53,509 nucleotides of DNA, taken from positions 1 through 53,509 of the forward strand of contig CALBPF010000370.1 in the NCBI GenBank assembly GCA_937899105.1, given 5' to 3'. This document shows positions 35,729 through 46,381 of the stretch, in pieces; the stretch's first letter is position 1; each line of letters begins with the position of its first letter. Source of the DNA: an uncultured Flammeovirgaceae bacterium. GTDB taxonomy: Bacteria; Bacteroidota; Bacteroidia; Cytophagales; Cyclobacteriaceae. The notes below the pieces were generated by a model. That model had not been told where the DNA came from. It was given only the letters and a program-made list of their open reading frames with translations, and searched no databases. Position numbers and translations under genes: made by a program.

Positions 35729-38700
35729 GTGAAGAAGCTAATCGTAACTTTTCTGGTCTATACATTTGGTTTGTCAAAGCTCCTTGCAGAGCCACCTAAG
35801 CTGCATTTTATTGAGAATAAAGGGCAGTGGGGTTCTGAATACTCATTTTCTGCGGAGATTACCGGCGGCAAGTTTTTTTTAGAACCCACCGTGTTTAACT
35901 TTTTATTTTATGATACCAAAAGTCATGAGAGGAAACATGGTGTCAAGGACTTTCCTGAAGGTTCCGCAGGTGAGCATCAAAGCGAAAATTTACAAATGCA
36001 CTTCCTCAAGGTGTCTTTTGAAGGAGCACAAGCTCACCATGTCAGTGGTATTGAACAGCTTCCAACGCACTACAATTATTTTTACGGGAATGATCCCGCG
36101 AACTGGATAGGAAAGGCAAAGTCTTTCAACCGTGTTTCAGTCTGCGATCTTTACCAAGGGGTCGATTTGGAGGTCTATTCAAATTCGTATGCAATGAAGT
36201 ATGATTTGGTTGTCCGTCCATATACCAGCCCCGAGTCAATAAAAATGGCCTACGAAGGTCATGAGTCTATTTATCTCGATCAGGGTAATTTACATATAAA
36301 AACATCTGTAAACGAAATTCAAGAATTGCAGCCCTACGCATACCAGATAGTTGCGGGGAAAAAGAAAAAAGTATCATGCTATTTTAAGTTAGTAGATAAC
36401 AAGGTGAGTTTTGAATTTCCGCTAGGATATGACAAGAGTTTGGAATTGGTAATAGACCCTATTTTAATTTTTTCAACCTATTCCGGATCACCGGCTGATA
36501 ACTGGGGTAATACCGCTACTTTTGGAGAGAATGGTAAACTGTATTCAGGAGGAATTACCAATCACTTTGGTAATAATAGTGAAGAACGAATATTTCCTGC
36601 TACACCGGGTGCTTTTCAGACTACATGGGGAGGCTTATGGGATGTAGCCATATTCAAATATGATTCTGCTGGAACCATGGTAGAGTATGCCACCTATCTG
36701 GGAGGGTCTGATGTTGAGGTGCCGCATAGCATCATTATGAATAGGAGGAATGAATTGGTGATCTACGGAACTACAGGTTCCAATGATTTTCCTGTTACCA
36801 ATGGCGCTTACCAAACTATGTTTATGGGGGGGGCGACCATTCAAACTACTTTTTCAAATCCCTATTCGTCAGGGTCGGATTCATTTATAGCAATTTTAAG
36901 TGAAGACGGTAGCGAACTTGTAGCCTCTACGTTTTTTGGGGGAGACAGCAATGATGGTATATCTCCTACGTCAAGCCAATTGACAAAAAATTATGGCGAT
37001 GAGCATAGGGGAGAGGTATTCTTGGATACAAATGATAACGTTCTTGTTGCGGGTACAACCAGCTCACAAAATCTGTTTGACGACATTGACGTCTCATTTA
37101 ATAAAATCTATCAAGGAGGCGCCACCGATGGGTTTATAATCGAGCTATCTGACGATTTAACCCATTTGAATTGGGGAGGGTATCTTGGTGGGAGATTGAG
37201 CGATGTTGGCTTGGGTACGATATTTTACGCAACAGGCAATGTTTATGTTACGGGTGGTACAAACAGTCCTGATTTTACATTACCAATGAGCGCCGTTGAC
37301 GGTAGTTATAATGGGGGAATTGACGGGTGGATTGTCAAAGTCTATAATACCGGGGACTCTATCATTACAGTGACCTTTGTTGGAACTGCTCAGTACGATC
37401 AATGCTATTTTATTGACCTTGACAGTGATGGAGGTGTTTATGTGTATGGTCAAACCGATGGAGTATTTCCAAACACCACAGGTACGAGTCTGGGTAACGG
37501 GCAATTTGTACAAAAGTACGACGCCGACATTTCTTCCACGGTTTTCTCTTTTACATTTGGAGGTTCAAATGGAAACAACCCCAATATATCACCTACGGCA
37601 TTTCTTGTTAATGATTGCGACAATTTATATCTGGCTGGCTGGGGAAATGATCGTGCGGCTTTTAGAGGAAATAATTATTTAGACCTGACCTCGCAAGGTC
37701 TACCTACTACAAGCGATGCACTGAAAACTACTTCTACTGGTCAAGACTTTTACCTGATGGTTATGGACGCTAATGCTTCGAACTTGCTATACGCGACATT
37801 TTTAGGTAACGATTCAGCGTTTGTTCATGTAGATGGAGGAACTAGTCGTTTCGATAAGAGTGGAATAGTCTATCATTCTGTTTGTGCGAGTTGTAATGGC
37901 AGCTCCACTTTTCCAACCACACCCGGAGCGCACTCCACAGTAAATGCCTCTGGCGGAGGCTGCAATAATGCCTCGTTTAAGTTTGACCTTGCTTCACTAA
38001 GAGCGGATTTTATTACTAATACAATAGGGTTTGATAATCCCGGGGTATCTGTTGTATGCTTAGGCGACCCTGTAGTTTTTGAAAACAGAAGTATCGGTGG
38101 GCAACAATTTGAATGGGATTTTGGCGATGGGTCTCCCGGGATTACACGTCAGGACACAGCGTTTGTTGTACATAATTATAATAGTATTGGTAATTACACC
38201 ATTCGCTTAAGAGCATTTGATCCAAATACATGCATTTCCGAAGATTTTGCCTTTAGAACAGTTCAAATAATCGATCCTATTCTTTTTGTAATGGATGACA
38301 GAGCTATCTGCTTTGGAGATGAACTAAGACTACAGGCCTCAGGCGCCCAGTCTTATTCATGGATAAGTGAAGACAGTACCTTCACTTCTAATGAGCGCAC
38401 TCCACTTATTCAGCCCGAGGTCGATACCCGATATTTTGTTACGCTTGGCTCCGGAGGCTGTTTTGAGATAGATACTGTTGACATTAGAGTAATACCAGAG
38501 ATCGTTGTCGATTTCTCAGTAAGCAGAAAATATGACTGCTGGACAAGGCCAACTATCGAAGTCATTAATAACAACCCGGGGCAAGACGCACAATTCTTGT
38601 GGTCATTCGGAGATGGTACAACAAGTCTGGAAGATAATTTTGTCCATAACTATGAAAATGACGGGACCTATATTATTTCACTTTCAGCCCAGAATGAGTT

Positions 38701-38977
38701 TTGCTTGTTTAATGAGAATTTACAAGTTGACATAACTACCATACGGGTACCCAACATAATTACACCTACAGTTGAGGGAGATAATGACACCTTTATCATT
38801 GAGGCTCCGGATAGAGTTGTTTTAAGAGTATATAGCGAATGGGGTAGACTTGTTCTGGAAGATGAGGACTACCAAAACACGTGGGCAGGAGCAGATATAT
38901 CAGCCGGTGTCTATTACTATGAAGCTCAAATAGAGAACGAAACTACCTGTAAAGGATGGGTGCAGGTCCTTAAATAA
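35729..38977 (+). CDS. Large T9SS-secreted PKD protein with type B sorting domain
   Basis: A 1082-residue protein from GTG 35729 with a signal peptide (about 1-20). The N-terminal region (HFIENKGQW, about 25-245) is of the DUF7948 type found on gliding-bacteria surface proteins. A long repeat region rich in Gly/Asp/Asn with SBBP-like beta-propeller units (ATYLGGSD, STFFGGDSND, WGGYLGG; about 245-770) follows. Two PKD-like domains (about 790-850 with WDFGDG, 950-1005 with WSFGDG) and a C-terminal CHU_C/type B sorting domain (about 1010-1082: IITPTVEGDNDTF, then WGRLVLE and GVYYYEA) complete it. It should be exported by the type IX system and held at the cell surface. It ends one base from the convergent ABC gene. 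Confidence 0.9.
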   Translation: MKKLIVTFLVYTFGLSKLLAEPPKLHFIENKGQWGSEYSFSAEITGGKFFLEPTVFNFLFYDTKSHERKHGVKDFPEGSAGEHQSENLQMHFLKVSFEGAQAHHVSGIEQLPTHYNYFYGNDPANWIGKAKSFNRVSVCDLYQGVDLEVYSNSYAMKYDLVVRPYTSPESIKMAYEGHESIYLDQGNLHIKTSVNEIQELQPYAYQIVAGKKKKVSCYFKLVDNKVSFEFPLGYDKSLELVIDPILIFSTYSGSPADNWGNTATFGENGKLYSGGITNHFGNNSEERIFPATPGAFQTTWGGLWDVAIFKYDSAGTMVEYATYLGGSDVEVPHSIIMNRRNELVIYGTTGSNDFPVTNGAYQTMFMGGATIQTTFSNPYSSGSDSFIAILSEDGSELVASTFFGGDSNDGISPTSSQLTKNYGDEHRGEVFLDTNDNVLVAGTTSSQNLFDDIDVSFNKIYQGGATDGFIIELSDDLTHLNWGGYLGGRLSDVGLGTIFYATGNVYVTGGTNSPDFTLPMSAVDGSYNGGIDGWIVKVYNTGDSIITVTFVGTAQYDQCYFIDLDSDGGVYVYGQTDGVFPNTTGTSLGNGQFVQKYDADISSTVFSFTFGGSNGNNPNISPTAFLVNDCDNLYLAGWGNDRAAFRGNNYLDLTSQGLPTTSDALKTTSTGQDFYLMVMDANASNLLYATFLGNDSAFVHVDGGTSRFDKSGIVYHSVCASCNGSSTFPTTPGAHSTVNASGGGCNNASFKFDLASLRADFITNTIGFDNPGVSVVCLGDPVVFENRSIGGQQFEWDFGDGSPGITRQDTAFVVHNYNSIGNYTIRLRAFDPNTCISEDFAFRTVQIIDPILFVMDDRAICFGDELRLQASGAQSYSWISEDSTFTSNERTPLIQPEVDTRYFVTLGSGGCFEIDTVDIRVIPEIVVDFSVSRKYDCWTRPTIEVINNNPGQDAQFLWSFGDGTTSLEDNFVHNYENDGTYIISLSAQNEFCLFNENLQVDITTIRVPNIITPTVEGDNDTFIIEAPDRVVLRVYSEWGRLVLEDEDYQNTWAGADISAGVYYYEAQIENETTCKGWVQVLK

Positions 38978-38978
38978 A

Positions 38979-41900
38979 CTATGGGACTTTTCCGGGACTA
39001 AGCTTCCGGGTAAGTTTTTCGACACTTGTTACCAGCTTCCTTAGTAAGTCATAGTATAGCGCTATACATAGTGTCAAGGTCATCAGCCATATAATGGCAA
39101 GGTTGAAATTCAAAGTGTTAAACTTATTACCCAGAATATGCTTTTTTGGAACATAGAATGGTTCTCTGTAATCCAGGAAATGATCAGGTTCCGGGTGTTT
39201 ATAAATAGGAAATATTATTTGAACGAGTTCATCCTCCGTTTCTACAATACGGTGTTGCTCATTCTTTTTTGTCACGATTTCAGCAATGGCTTCATTTCTA
39301 TACCGTGATTTAAAAGCTTCAAAAGACCTCTTTTTTTCAGGAGTATCCGTCATCGAGATTACGGTGTGTTCTTTGGCCTGATCAGCTTTATTATATCGAT
39401 TTGAATAGTAACCTCTGAGGGACTCGAAAAATTCAAAGGTTTTATCGTAAAGGACTGAATCAAAATCGTTGATATTCAGGTTTTCTACCTCAGGGAATTT
39501 ACCGGTTCCCACTTTTTCTAGTTCTTGTTTTACTTCGTTCCTTACCAGGATTAGACCATCGGCGATTTGTTCTTGGACGGTCTTATCTTTATTTCTAAAA
39601 TTATTTAATGCAAACTGAAGCTTGGATTCCAGCGTGGGGAAATAATAAATCTTTTTATAGTCTGCCTCGGCCATTACCTGCTCGTAGGTATAAAAGGTAT
39701 CCTCGTATTCATTATCCTTGAATTGTGCTACCATTGCTGCCTCAAAAGCCCATCTTGAGGCCATTAAATCACCGACTACGGGCACTTTACCTGTTTTGCT
39801 TAGATCAGGGTTCAACTTGTCAAATTTTACAACTACTCCACTCAACACCAGCTGTGGTATAAGAAGGATGGGAATGAGTATGTAAATTGTCACCGCAGAA
39901 TTGAAGGCCGAAGATACATTCAGTCCCATTGTATTTGCCATACAGGATGTGGTAAACAATATCATCCAGTGCTCGATCAACATATCATGTATCTGAAGTA
40001 TACTGTTTCCAACGAGTACAAAAGTTAAGGTTTGTACTGCTGATAGGCTAAACAAAATAAGTATTTTGGATAGTATATAACTGCTTCTGCTAAGATGGAG
40101 GAATGCCTCTCGCTTTAAAATCTTTCTATCGCGGATTATCTCCTCAGCGCTAACCGTAAGCCCCATAAAAAGGGCTACAATAATGCTCATTAAAAAGTAA
40201 GCAGGTATGTTTAAGTTATGGCTGAACGAATAGCCCGCATCTACGGTATTATGCGTGTTGTAATACCTTACGATATAGCTTAGTATAAAGGCAAGTACAG
40301 GCGCTTCTAATAGATTGATTAATAGATATTGTTTGTTGCTGAGCTTGGAAAATACATCTCTGGCAGCGAATAGTTTGAGCTGCTTAAGTCGGCTGGGAAT
40401 ATTAAGTGTAGAATGAGGAGGTTCGATAACGGTTTTAATAGGCGTTAGTTCTGCTCTTTCCTTATAAAACTGGTTCCAATGCTCCGGTGATATTTTTCTA
40501 TCATTAGTAAAATTACCATACTCATTAACTACACGAGTTTCAATAATATTAAAGATTTGTTCCGGATTTACATTACCACATTCAGGGCATTCCCCGGTGT
40601 CGCTATTTATTAGATTTATAGTTTCTTTGAAATATACAACCGCTTCCACAGGATTACCATAGTAAATTTGATATCCACCTGTATCAAGTATCACCAACTT
40701 GTCAAACATTTTGAAAATATCTGACGAAGGCTGATGTATGACAACAAAGATCAATTTACCTTTCAAAGACAGCTCTTTAAGAAGATCCATAATGTTTTCA
40801 GAATCTCTTGAGGACAGTCCCGACGTAGGCTCATCAACAAATAAAACACTGGGCTCTCTTAGTAACTCCAGCCCAATGTTGAGTCTTTTACGTTGACCAC
40901 CGCTAATTGTCTTTTCAAGTGGCGATCCTACTTTCAAATCCCGAGTCTCCGAAAGACCTAAGTTGTCAAGCGTCTTTACCACCAGACTCTCTACTTCCTC
41001 GATGTTTAAATGATCGAAACAAAGTCGGGCAGCGTAATATAAATTCTGATATACGGTAAGCTCTTCTATTAATAGGTCATCCTGAGGTACAAAGCCAATA
41101 ACCCCCTCAACTTTTTCGGGCTCCTTGTGAATGTCAATACCATTAATTAGGACTTGCCCTTCAGTAGGCGCCTCTGTACCATTAAGTACATGTAAAAGAG
41201 TGGACTTACCGGCGCCGGACGCTCCCATTAAACCTATGAGCTTACCGGATTCTTCCAGAATGCTCACATCACGAAGGCCTAGCTTACCATTCTTGAAACG
41301 AAATGATATATTTTTTGCTTCAAATGTACCGGACTGATCATCTGACCTGGTAATAAACTGGCCTACGACGTCACCAAAATAAATGGGACTCACCTTATCG
41401 ACTCTGATGGTAGAACCAGTAGCAAACACAGCAATTTTCTCTTTTTTAAGAGCTACTCCATTTAGATAAACGTTTTCATCGCCAAAGTACTTTAGAAAAT
41501 AGGCGTCGGCCTCACTTAAATGAAGTAAGGCTACAAAACCAGACATACCATCACGTGTCACGTGCTTAACTGATTTTAATTTTTGCTGAGAACCGTCTAT
41601 TATTAAAACCTCGGGATGATCAAATGAATTTGGTTCTTTACTTATTACGAATGTTTCTATTAATTCAATTTCCTTTTCGGAAATGTTAAAGGATTGCCCT
41701 ATGGACTTTACGAGTTCTTGCTCTCTATCAGAAATGTGGCCGTCGGCGAGGATTATGCCCACTAACTCCAAAATGATAACTATTTTTTGTTTTTGCGTTA
41801 GTTCCTTGTTGATTTCATTACAGATATCAGCTATATGCTTGCGCTCTTCTTCCAGATCACTGACATTGATAATTGTTTCGCAATACAAATCAAATTCGGT

Positions 41901-42041
41901 CAAGTATCTTTCTACCGAATTTTTATTAAGATGGTCGTTTAAAAAAGCTTTGATCTGCTCTCTTTCCTGTTCAGTGACTGCATCCTCTTTCGCGACAATG
42001 GCAAAGAGCTGGATGATGGCCTTTAATAGCGGTTCGCTCAT
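38979..42041 (-). CDS. TerB/FHA-like/ABCG-type fusion ABC transporter
   Basis: A 1020-residue multidomain protein. An N-terminal TerB-like helical domain (about 1-135; acidic helices with DAVTEQEREQI and DGHISDREQEL) precedes an FHA-like beta region (about 140-235; NVYLNGVALKKEKI, GSTIRV). An ABCG-type ATPase (about 240-480) follows: Walker A GASGAGKS at 273-280, signature ISGGQRKR, Walker B VLFVDEPTSG, then a CPEC pair. The ABC2-type membrane domain has five TMs at about 590-780. A long soluble insertion and one last TM near 985-1005 end the protein. It resembles a half-transporter with sensory modules fused at the N-terminus. Substrate unknown. The last-TM placement after a 180-residue loop is unusual for the family. 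Confidence 0.85.
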   Translation of the reverse strand: MSEPLLKAIIQLFAIVAKEDAVTEQEREQIKAFLNDHLNKNSVERYLTEFDLYCETIINVSDLEEERKHIADICNEINKELTQKQKIVIILELVGIILADGHISDREQELVKSIGQSFNISEKEIELIETFVISKEPNSFDHPEVLIIDGSQQKLKSVKHVTRDGMSGFVALLHLSEADAYFLKYFGDENVYLNGVALKKEKIAVFATGSTIRVDKVSPIYFGDVVGQFITRSDDQSGTFEAKNISFRFKNGKLGLRDVSILEESGKLIGLMGASGAGKSTLLHVLNGTEAPTEGQVLINGIDIHKEPEKVEGVIGFVPQDDLLIEELTVYQNLYYAARLCFDHLNIEEVESLVVKTLDNLGLSETRDLKVGSPLEKTISGGQRKRLNIGLELLREPSVLFVDEPTSGLSSRDSENIMDLLKELSLKGKLIFVVIHQPSSDIFKMFDKLVILDTGGYQIYYGNPVEAVVYFKETINLINSDTGECPECGNVNPEQIFNIIETRVVNEYGNFTNDRKISPEHWNQFYKERAELTPIKTVIEPPHSTLNIPSRLKQLKLFAARDVFSKLSNKQYLLINLLEAPVLAFILSYIVRYYNTHNTVDAGYSFSHNLNIPAYFLMSIIVALFMGLTVSAEEIIRDRKILKREAFLHLSRSSYILSKILILFSLSAVQTLTFVLVGNSILQIHDMLIEHWMILFTTSCMANTMGLNVSSAFNSAVTIYILIPILLIPQLVLSGVVVKFDKLNPDLSKTGKVPVVGDLMASRWAFEAAMVAQFKDNEYEDTFYTYEQVMAEADYKKIYYFPTLESKLQFALNNFRNKDKTVQEQIADGLILVRNEVKQELEKVGTGKFPEVENLNINDFDSVLYDKTFEFFESLRGYYSNRYNKADQAKEHTVISMTDTPEKKRSFEAFKSRYRNEAIAEIVTKKNEQHRIVETEDELVQIIFPIYKHPEPDHFLDYREPFYVPKKHILGNKFNTLNFNLAIIWLMTLTLCIALYYDLLRKLVTSVEKLTRKLSPGKVP

Positions 42042-42085
42042 TTAGTATACTTTAAAACTCATAAGATACACCATTATTAAATTAA

Positions 42086-42111
42086 AAAGGAGCGGTAATT
42101 TCCGCTCCTTT
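42086..42111. terminator. Hairpin terminator after the lipoprotein gene
   Basis: AAAGGAGCGG (42086-42095) and CCGCTCCTTT (42102-42111) form a perfect 10-bp stem with a 6-base loop. On the minus strand it is followed by TT-rich sequence and lies 22 bases past the end of the lipoprotein gene and 44 bases before the ABC gene start. Confidence 0.75.
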
Positions 42112-42133
42112 CTAATTCTTCCTGAGAATATGC

Positions 42134-43018
42134 TTATTCAATTATCCTTGACCGGATCTCTGATACCTTTGCTGTTATTTCAGATAGAGTTTGATCTGAG
42201 AGAATGAGATCTGCACGATTGTTTTTTATTTGATCTTCGATATTTAAAGATTCGTATTTAGTACTTAGATCTTTAAGGTCCGCGACCAAACCGTTTACAG
42301 GTTCCGTTTGTTCAATACTCTCAAGCATGGCCGTCAGATCTTTCACTGATTTTTCCTGTTCCAGAATCACCCTGATCAATGGTGTCAAAACCAGATTTCG
42401 ACTATCTTCCGGTAGTATGTCTTTTGGGTAGGTTTCTATAAGCTCTGTGGAAATGAAAAGCCCTTCAATAAAACTGCCTGAAATTATAAGAGAAGCCAAT
42501 TTACTTCTATTGTCATCTTTTAAATATTTATCTGTTTTATTTATGGTTTCGTTAAGTAGATAAGCCAACGAATCTTTACGAGACAAGTTGGCTTCAAAGC
42601 GCTTAATAAGTTCGGTATCGAATGAACCTGTAACCCCTAAATTATCTGCTAATTTTTTAGAGGAACTCATGTAGGTGAGCGCTTCTTGTACCTTGTCATA
42701 TGAAACCAGGTAGCCAACATCCGCTGCAAATACGCCCAGATTCAGCGCGGCCACATCATTTCTTGAGGAGTATCCCTCTGCTTTGTTGTTATCATTGATC
42801 AGCGCTTCATTGAACTCCGCACCTGTAGCCTCCAGGAGAAAAGGTATTTCCGATGGAGATGGAATTTCATAAACTACTTCCTGAATGCTTTCTTTTAATT
42901 GCTCGTTAGCCTGTGAGAATTCCTCAGAAGAAGCCTCCTCCTCCGTACTTTTAGGACCACATGAGTACATACCCAAAAGAAGGGTCAACGACAACAATCC
43001 TGCAAATCTAAACTTCAT
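42134..43018 (-). CDS. Lipoprotein of unknown function
   Basis: A 294-residue protein with a lipoprotein signal ending at MYSC (Cys20), then an acidic Glu/Ser linker (about 25-45) and an all-helical body. Recognisable segments such as LNLGVFAADVGYLVSYDK (about 95-112) recur in uncharacterised Bacteroidota lipoproteins. I do not recognise a catalytic motif. It is monocistronic by context, closed by a terminator, and sits next to a YceI gene in the same direction. Function unknown. Confidence 0.8.
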   Translation of the reverse strand: MKFRFAGLLSLTLLLGMYSCGPKSTEEEASSEEFSQANEQLKESIQEVVYEIPSPSEIPFLLEATGAEFNEALINDNNKAEGYSSRNDVAALNLGVFAADVGYLVSYDKVQEALTYMSSSKKLADNLGVTGSFDTELIKRFEANLSRKDSLAYLLNETINKTDKYLKDDNRSKLASLIISGSFIEGLFISTELIETYPKDILPEDSRNLVLTPLIRVILEQEKSVKDLTAMLESIEQTEPVNGLVADLKDLSTKYESLNIEDQIKNNRADLILSDQTLSEITAKVSEIRSRIIE

Positions 43019-43120
43019 AGTTTTTTAAGGTTAGTTTTAGAATTTCCAATTTTAATATATTTTTTCGGTGCATGAAAATAATGCTTCATTAATTTCCACC
43101 GATAAAATGCTTTCTACCTT

Positions 43121-43699
43121 TTATTGTTTGACTAGCTCAATATTCAAAACAATATTAACAGTTTCACTCACAATCAGTCCTCCGCTATCCAATACATCGT
43201 CCCACTTTAATCCATAATCAAATCGGTTTATTTTCCCCTTAGCGGCAAAACCTGCTTTTTGTTTGCCGTTAATGGATACCAACCCACCAAAGTTGGCTGA
43301 GAGTGATATGGGTTTTGTTACATCTCTTATGGTTAAATCACCTTGAATGGTATATGTGCCATCTGCGTTTTTCTTGAAAACCGAGCTTATGAAGCTAATG
43401 TTTGGAAAGGTGTTAGCATTGAAAAAATCATCTTCTTTTAAATGTTTGTCCCTTTCTAAATTGTTAGTACTGACGGTGTTGACATCAATTGAGGCATTGA
43501 TTTTAGCGTTTTGAAAATTTTCTCTTGAGCTAGTCACGCTCCCTGTAAAACCGGTAAACACCCCTGTAACCGAGGACACGGTCATATGAGATACTTCAAA
43601 TTGCACTGAACTATGGGCAGGATCTACCACCCAGGTAGTCTGACCATACGAGATAAAGCACAACACACTGAACAATACGGATATAGAATAATTTTTCAT
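43121..43699 (-). CDS. YceI-family periplasmic protein
   Basis: A 192-residue protein with a signal peptide (cleavage after about SYG, residue 19). The YceI lipocalin-like barrel signs are present: WVVDPAHSSVQFEVSHM at the N-terminus, the SIDVNTVSTNN strand, HLKEDDFFNANTFPNISF in the middle, and ITGDLT-like QGDLTIRDVTKPI. The family binds isoprenoid-type lipids in the periplasm; the physiological role is often unclear. Length is typical. No cytochrome b561 partner is adjacent. Confidence 0.92.
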   Translation of the reverse strand: MKNYSISVLFSVLCFISYGQTTWVVDPAHSSVQFEVSHMTVSSVTGVFTGFTGSVTSSRENFQNAKINASIDVNTVSTNNLERDKHLKEDDFFNANTFPNISFISSVFKKNADGTYTIQGDLTIRDVTKPISLSANFGGLVSINGKQKAGFAAKGKINRFDYGLKWDDVLDSGGLIVSETVNIVLNIELVKQ

Positions 43700-43777
43700 A
43701 TTGAATTTTGCTTAAATGGACCTTATTGCCTAAATAATTTAACCAAAATTCTGCTTAAAACCTATACTCTAAATTGA

Positions 43778-46258
43778 CTAGAATTGGCCCTGGCTATCTC
43801 CACTACGCTCTATATCGTTGTTACGGATTTTACTCCTGCGTTGGCGTTGCTTGAAGTCCAGCTTACCAAATTTGTAACTAAAATTAATGCCAAAAGATCT
43901 GAAAGGTATGAGTGTTTCACTTTCTTGAAAAAAGGTGTCGCCTGAAAGTTCGCTGCCGAATGACTTATTGGGGAAGAACGGTTCCACAATCCGCAATCCA
44001 ATGCTGCCGCGCTTTTCCCAGATTTGTTTTCGTATACCCATACTAAAGATGGAAAATGAAGGATTCACCCCTTGTAATGTTTGTCTGGGAGCTCTATAGA
44101 AACCAAATATATCGATTACCCAATCATTCGGCAGTTTAATATTAGAATTGATATTTCCATTCCAAAGTACGGCTTGGTTGGTAACCCGTTGATCGTCGAT
44201 AGTACCCGTAGCGTCATATGTGAACAGGTTGATGCCCCCGCGTAATGTCCACACTTTAAGTAGAGTGGCCGATGTAAAAATGTTTGTACCTACCGAGTTT
44301 GCTGTTCCCACATTTTGGAATGTCGTTCTACCTACGCCTTCGCTATCTACCAGTAGTACACTTTCTATGATATCCGTAGTTCGTCGATAGAATAGTGAAA
44401 CATTAATAGACATTTTCTTAACGAAAGTACTGTAAGTAAATTCGTATTGATCGGTAAGCTCTGGCTCTAACGCCGGATTGCCACTGCTGACATTTAGATT
44501 ATTCAGCCGGTTTTCAAATGGATTTATTACCCTTAAGCTAGGCCGCTGTATTCGCCTTGAATAACTTACTTTTGCACTTGTTGTCCGTCCAAACTTTCTG
44601 TTAAAAGTTAAACTCGGTAGAATATTCTCGTAATCGTTAGAAAAGGGTTCAATATCATTATCTCTGAACCTCCCTGCGATTTCGGTGAACTCATATCTAG
44701 CGCCTGCAATCAGACCATAGTTTTTACCAATTTTGAAGTTACCACTTGCATAGGCGGCATACACGTTTTGGTCATAGTCAAGAAAATCTGTGCTTTGTTC
44801 ATCAACCATATTGTTCTCCAAGTATCTGAAGTCACTGGTAACATTCCGGCGCACCATTTTAGCTCCCGATTCTAATTTAAGATTATCGTTTACAGGATGG
44901 GTATAATCAATCTGATAGGTAGTTTCAGTATTATCTCCATCATTAAGGCTTCTTTCATCTCTGAATAGACTGGTATCATCGCTTATCAAATCGTTTTGCT
45001 TTATTCTAAAGTCTTGATCCTGAACGTTACCATCTATTTTGTAAGAAATGGCTATTTCTCGCCCTTTTTGCTCGGGTACCTTATAGATGTAATCCAAAGA
45101 CCACTCATATCCGCTGAATAGATTCTCCGTCTCAGTGATTCTATTGTACTCTTGAAAAGCATTATTAGCAGGATCGGAAAAATCCGCAATCACATCATTA
45201 TCTCGGTTACTGGAAAAACCTCTCAACCGGAATGAACTTGAAAGACTGTGAAATGCATTGAAGTCATAAAATGCTGAGGCTGTAGTAAAAAAACCTAACC
45301 GGTCAGACTCATTATCTCCGTTTTCCGTGAGGGTGCGGGTTTCTGCACCCACATCATCGCGCCGTAAAAAATAGGTGGATCCATTTCTTGGAACACTGTA
45401 ATAAGCGCTACCATTTGCATTAAACCCAAAGCGTCCTTTTCCGGCTGTAATACCCAGTACTCCTCTATTAGATAGGTTACCCGCCGAGAGATTTACGTTT
45501 CCGGTAAAACCCTCGACATTAGCCTTTTTAGTAATGATATTGATAATGCCGGCGGTACCTTCGCCATCATACTTTGCAGAAGGTGAGGTTATAACTTCTA
45601 CGCTTTTTATTTGATCTGCCGGAATGGCCCTTAGCGCATCTCCCGGATTTCCGGCTAACATGCTTGATGGCTTCCCATTTACCAAGATTTGAACATTCTG
45701 ACTTCCTCTGAGAGAAACGTTACCTTCCAAATCCACACTTAATAAAGGAGCCCTTCGTAGTACATCTGAAGCATCTCCCCCGGCGTTTGCAACGTCTCGT
45801 TCGGCATTGTATACGATCTTATCAATCTTGTTCTCTACCAACTCACGTTCTCCTTCAACCACCACTTCGTCAAGTTGCTGCAGGTTGCCAGCCATTGAAA
45901 CCGTCTCCAGATTCACATCCGGCTTTTTCTCTGTTAAAGTCACCGGAATTGACTTTGCCTCATAGCCGATGAATGAAATCTTCAATTCGTAGTTGCCCAC
46001 GGGCACATTGGACAATTTGAACCGGCCGTCTTCATCCGTAATAGCCCCGTTAATAGTTTTATTTTTTGCTGGATCAATCAGTGCAACAGAAGCGAACCCT
46101 AAAGCCTCTTTAGAGCTGTTGTCAATCAGCTTACCGGCAACTTTACCTTTGATCGATGAAACTGCTCCGCGACTGCCACCATAACTACTGGTGGGTCGTT
46201 GTGCATAGGTAATAAGACAACACGCTAATAAGATGATCGTGAGTAAATTATGTTTCAT
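43778..46258 (-). CDS. TonB-dependent receptor, OMP_b-brl_3 type
   Basis: An 826-residue outer membrane protein: signal peptide (1-19), carboxypeptidase-regulatory-like beta-sandwich (about 38-120, GKVAGKLIDNSSKEALGFASV), plug domain (about 130-240, VLRRAPLLSVDLEGNVSLRGSQNVQILVNG in two parts, then IIN) and a 22-strand barrel to the end. This subgroup differs from SusC in size and has no SusD partner here. The ligand is not predictable. Located between YceI and ferritin, but no Fur-like site was recognised, so an iron link is only a guess. Confidence 0.88.
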   Translation of the reverse strand: MKHNLLTIILLACCLITYAQRPTSSYGGSRGAVSSIKGKVAGKLIDNSSKEALGFASVALIDPAKNKTINGAITDEDGRFKLSNVPVGNYELKISFIGYEAKSIPVTLTEKKPDVNLETVSMAGNLQQLDEVVVEGERELVENKIDKIVYNAERDVANAGGDASDVLRRAPLLSVDLEGNVSLRGSQNVQILVNGKPSSMLAGNPGDALRAIPADQIKSVEVITSPSAKYDGEGTAGIINIITKKANVEGFTGNVNLSAGNLSNRGVLGITAGKGRFGFNANGSAYYSVPRNGSTYFLRRDDVGAETRTLTENGDNESDRLGFFTTASAFYDFNAFHSLSSSFRLRGFSSNRDNDVIADFSDPANNAFQEYNRITETENLFSGYEWSLDYIYKVPEQKGREIAISYKIDGNVQDQDFRIKQNDLISDDTSLFRDERSLNDGDNTETTYQIDYTHPVNDNLKLESGAKMVRRNVTSDFRYLENNMVDEQSTDFLDYDQNVYAAYASGNFKIGKNYGLIAGARYEFTEIAGRFRDNDIEPFSNDYENILPSLTFNRKFGRTTSAKVSYSRRIQRPSLRVINPFENRLNNLNVSSGNPALEPELTDQYEFTYSTFVKKMSINVSLFYRRTTDIIESVLLVDSEGVGRTTFQNVGTANSVGTNIFTSATLLKVWTLRGGINLFTYDATGTIDDQRVTNQAVLWNGNINSNIKLPNDWVIDIFGFYRAPRQTLQGVNPSFSIFSMGIRKQIWEKRGSIGLRIVEPFFPNKSFGSELSGDTFFQESETLIPFRSFGINFSYKFGKLDFKQRQRRSKIRNNDIERSGDSQGQF

Positions 46259-46381
46259 GAGTTCCCCATTGATTCAACAGATGGAACAGACGAGTAGACT
46301 TTTGGTTATTGGTATTTATTTCAATGGATAAGCATTAACATAAGTGAGGATCAGAAATGATGAATGGTTTAATTAGTACAA

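Noticed and set aside
38975..38981. A shared terminator between the convergent T9SS protein and ABC genes
   Set aside because: Only one base separates the two stop codons and no hairpin with a T-run was found there.
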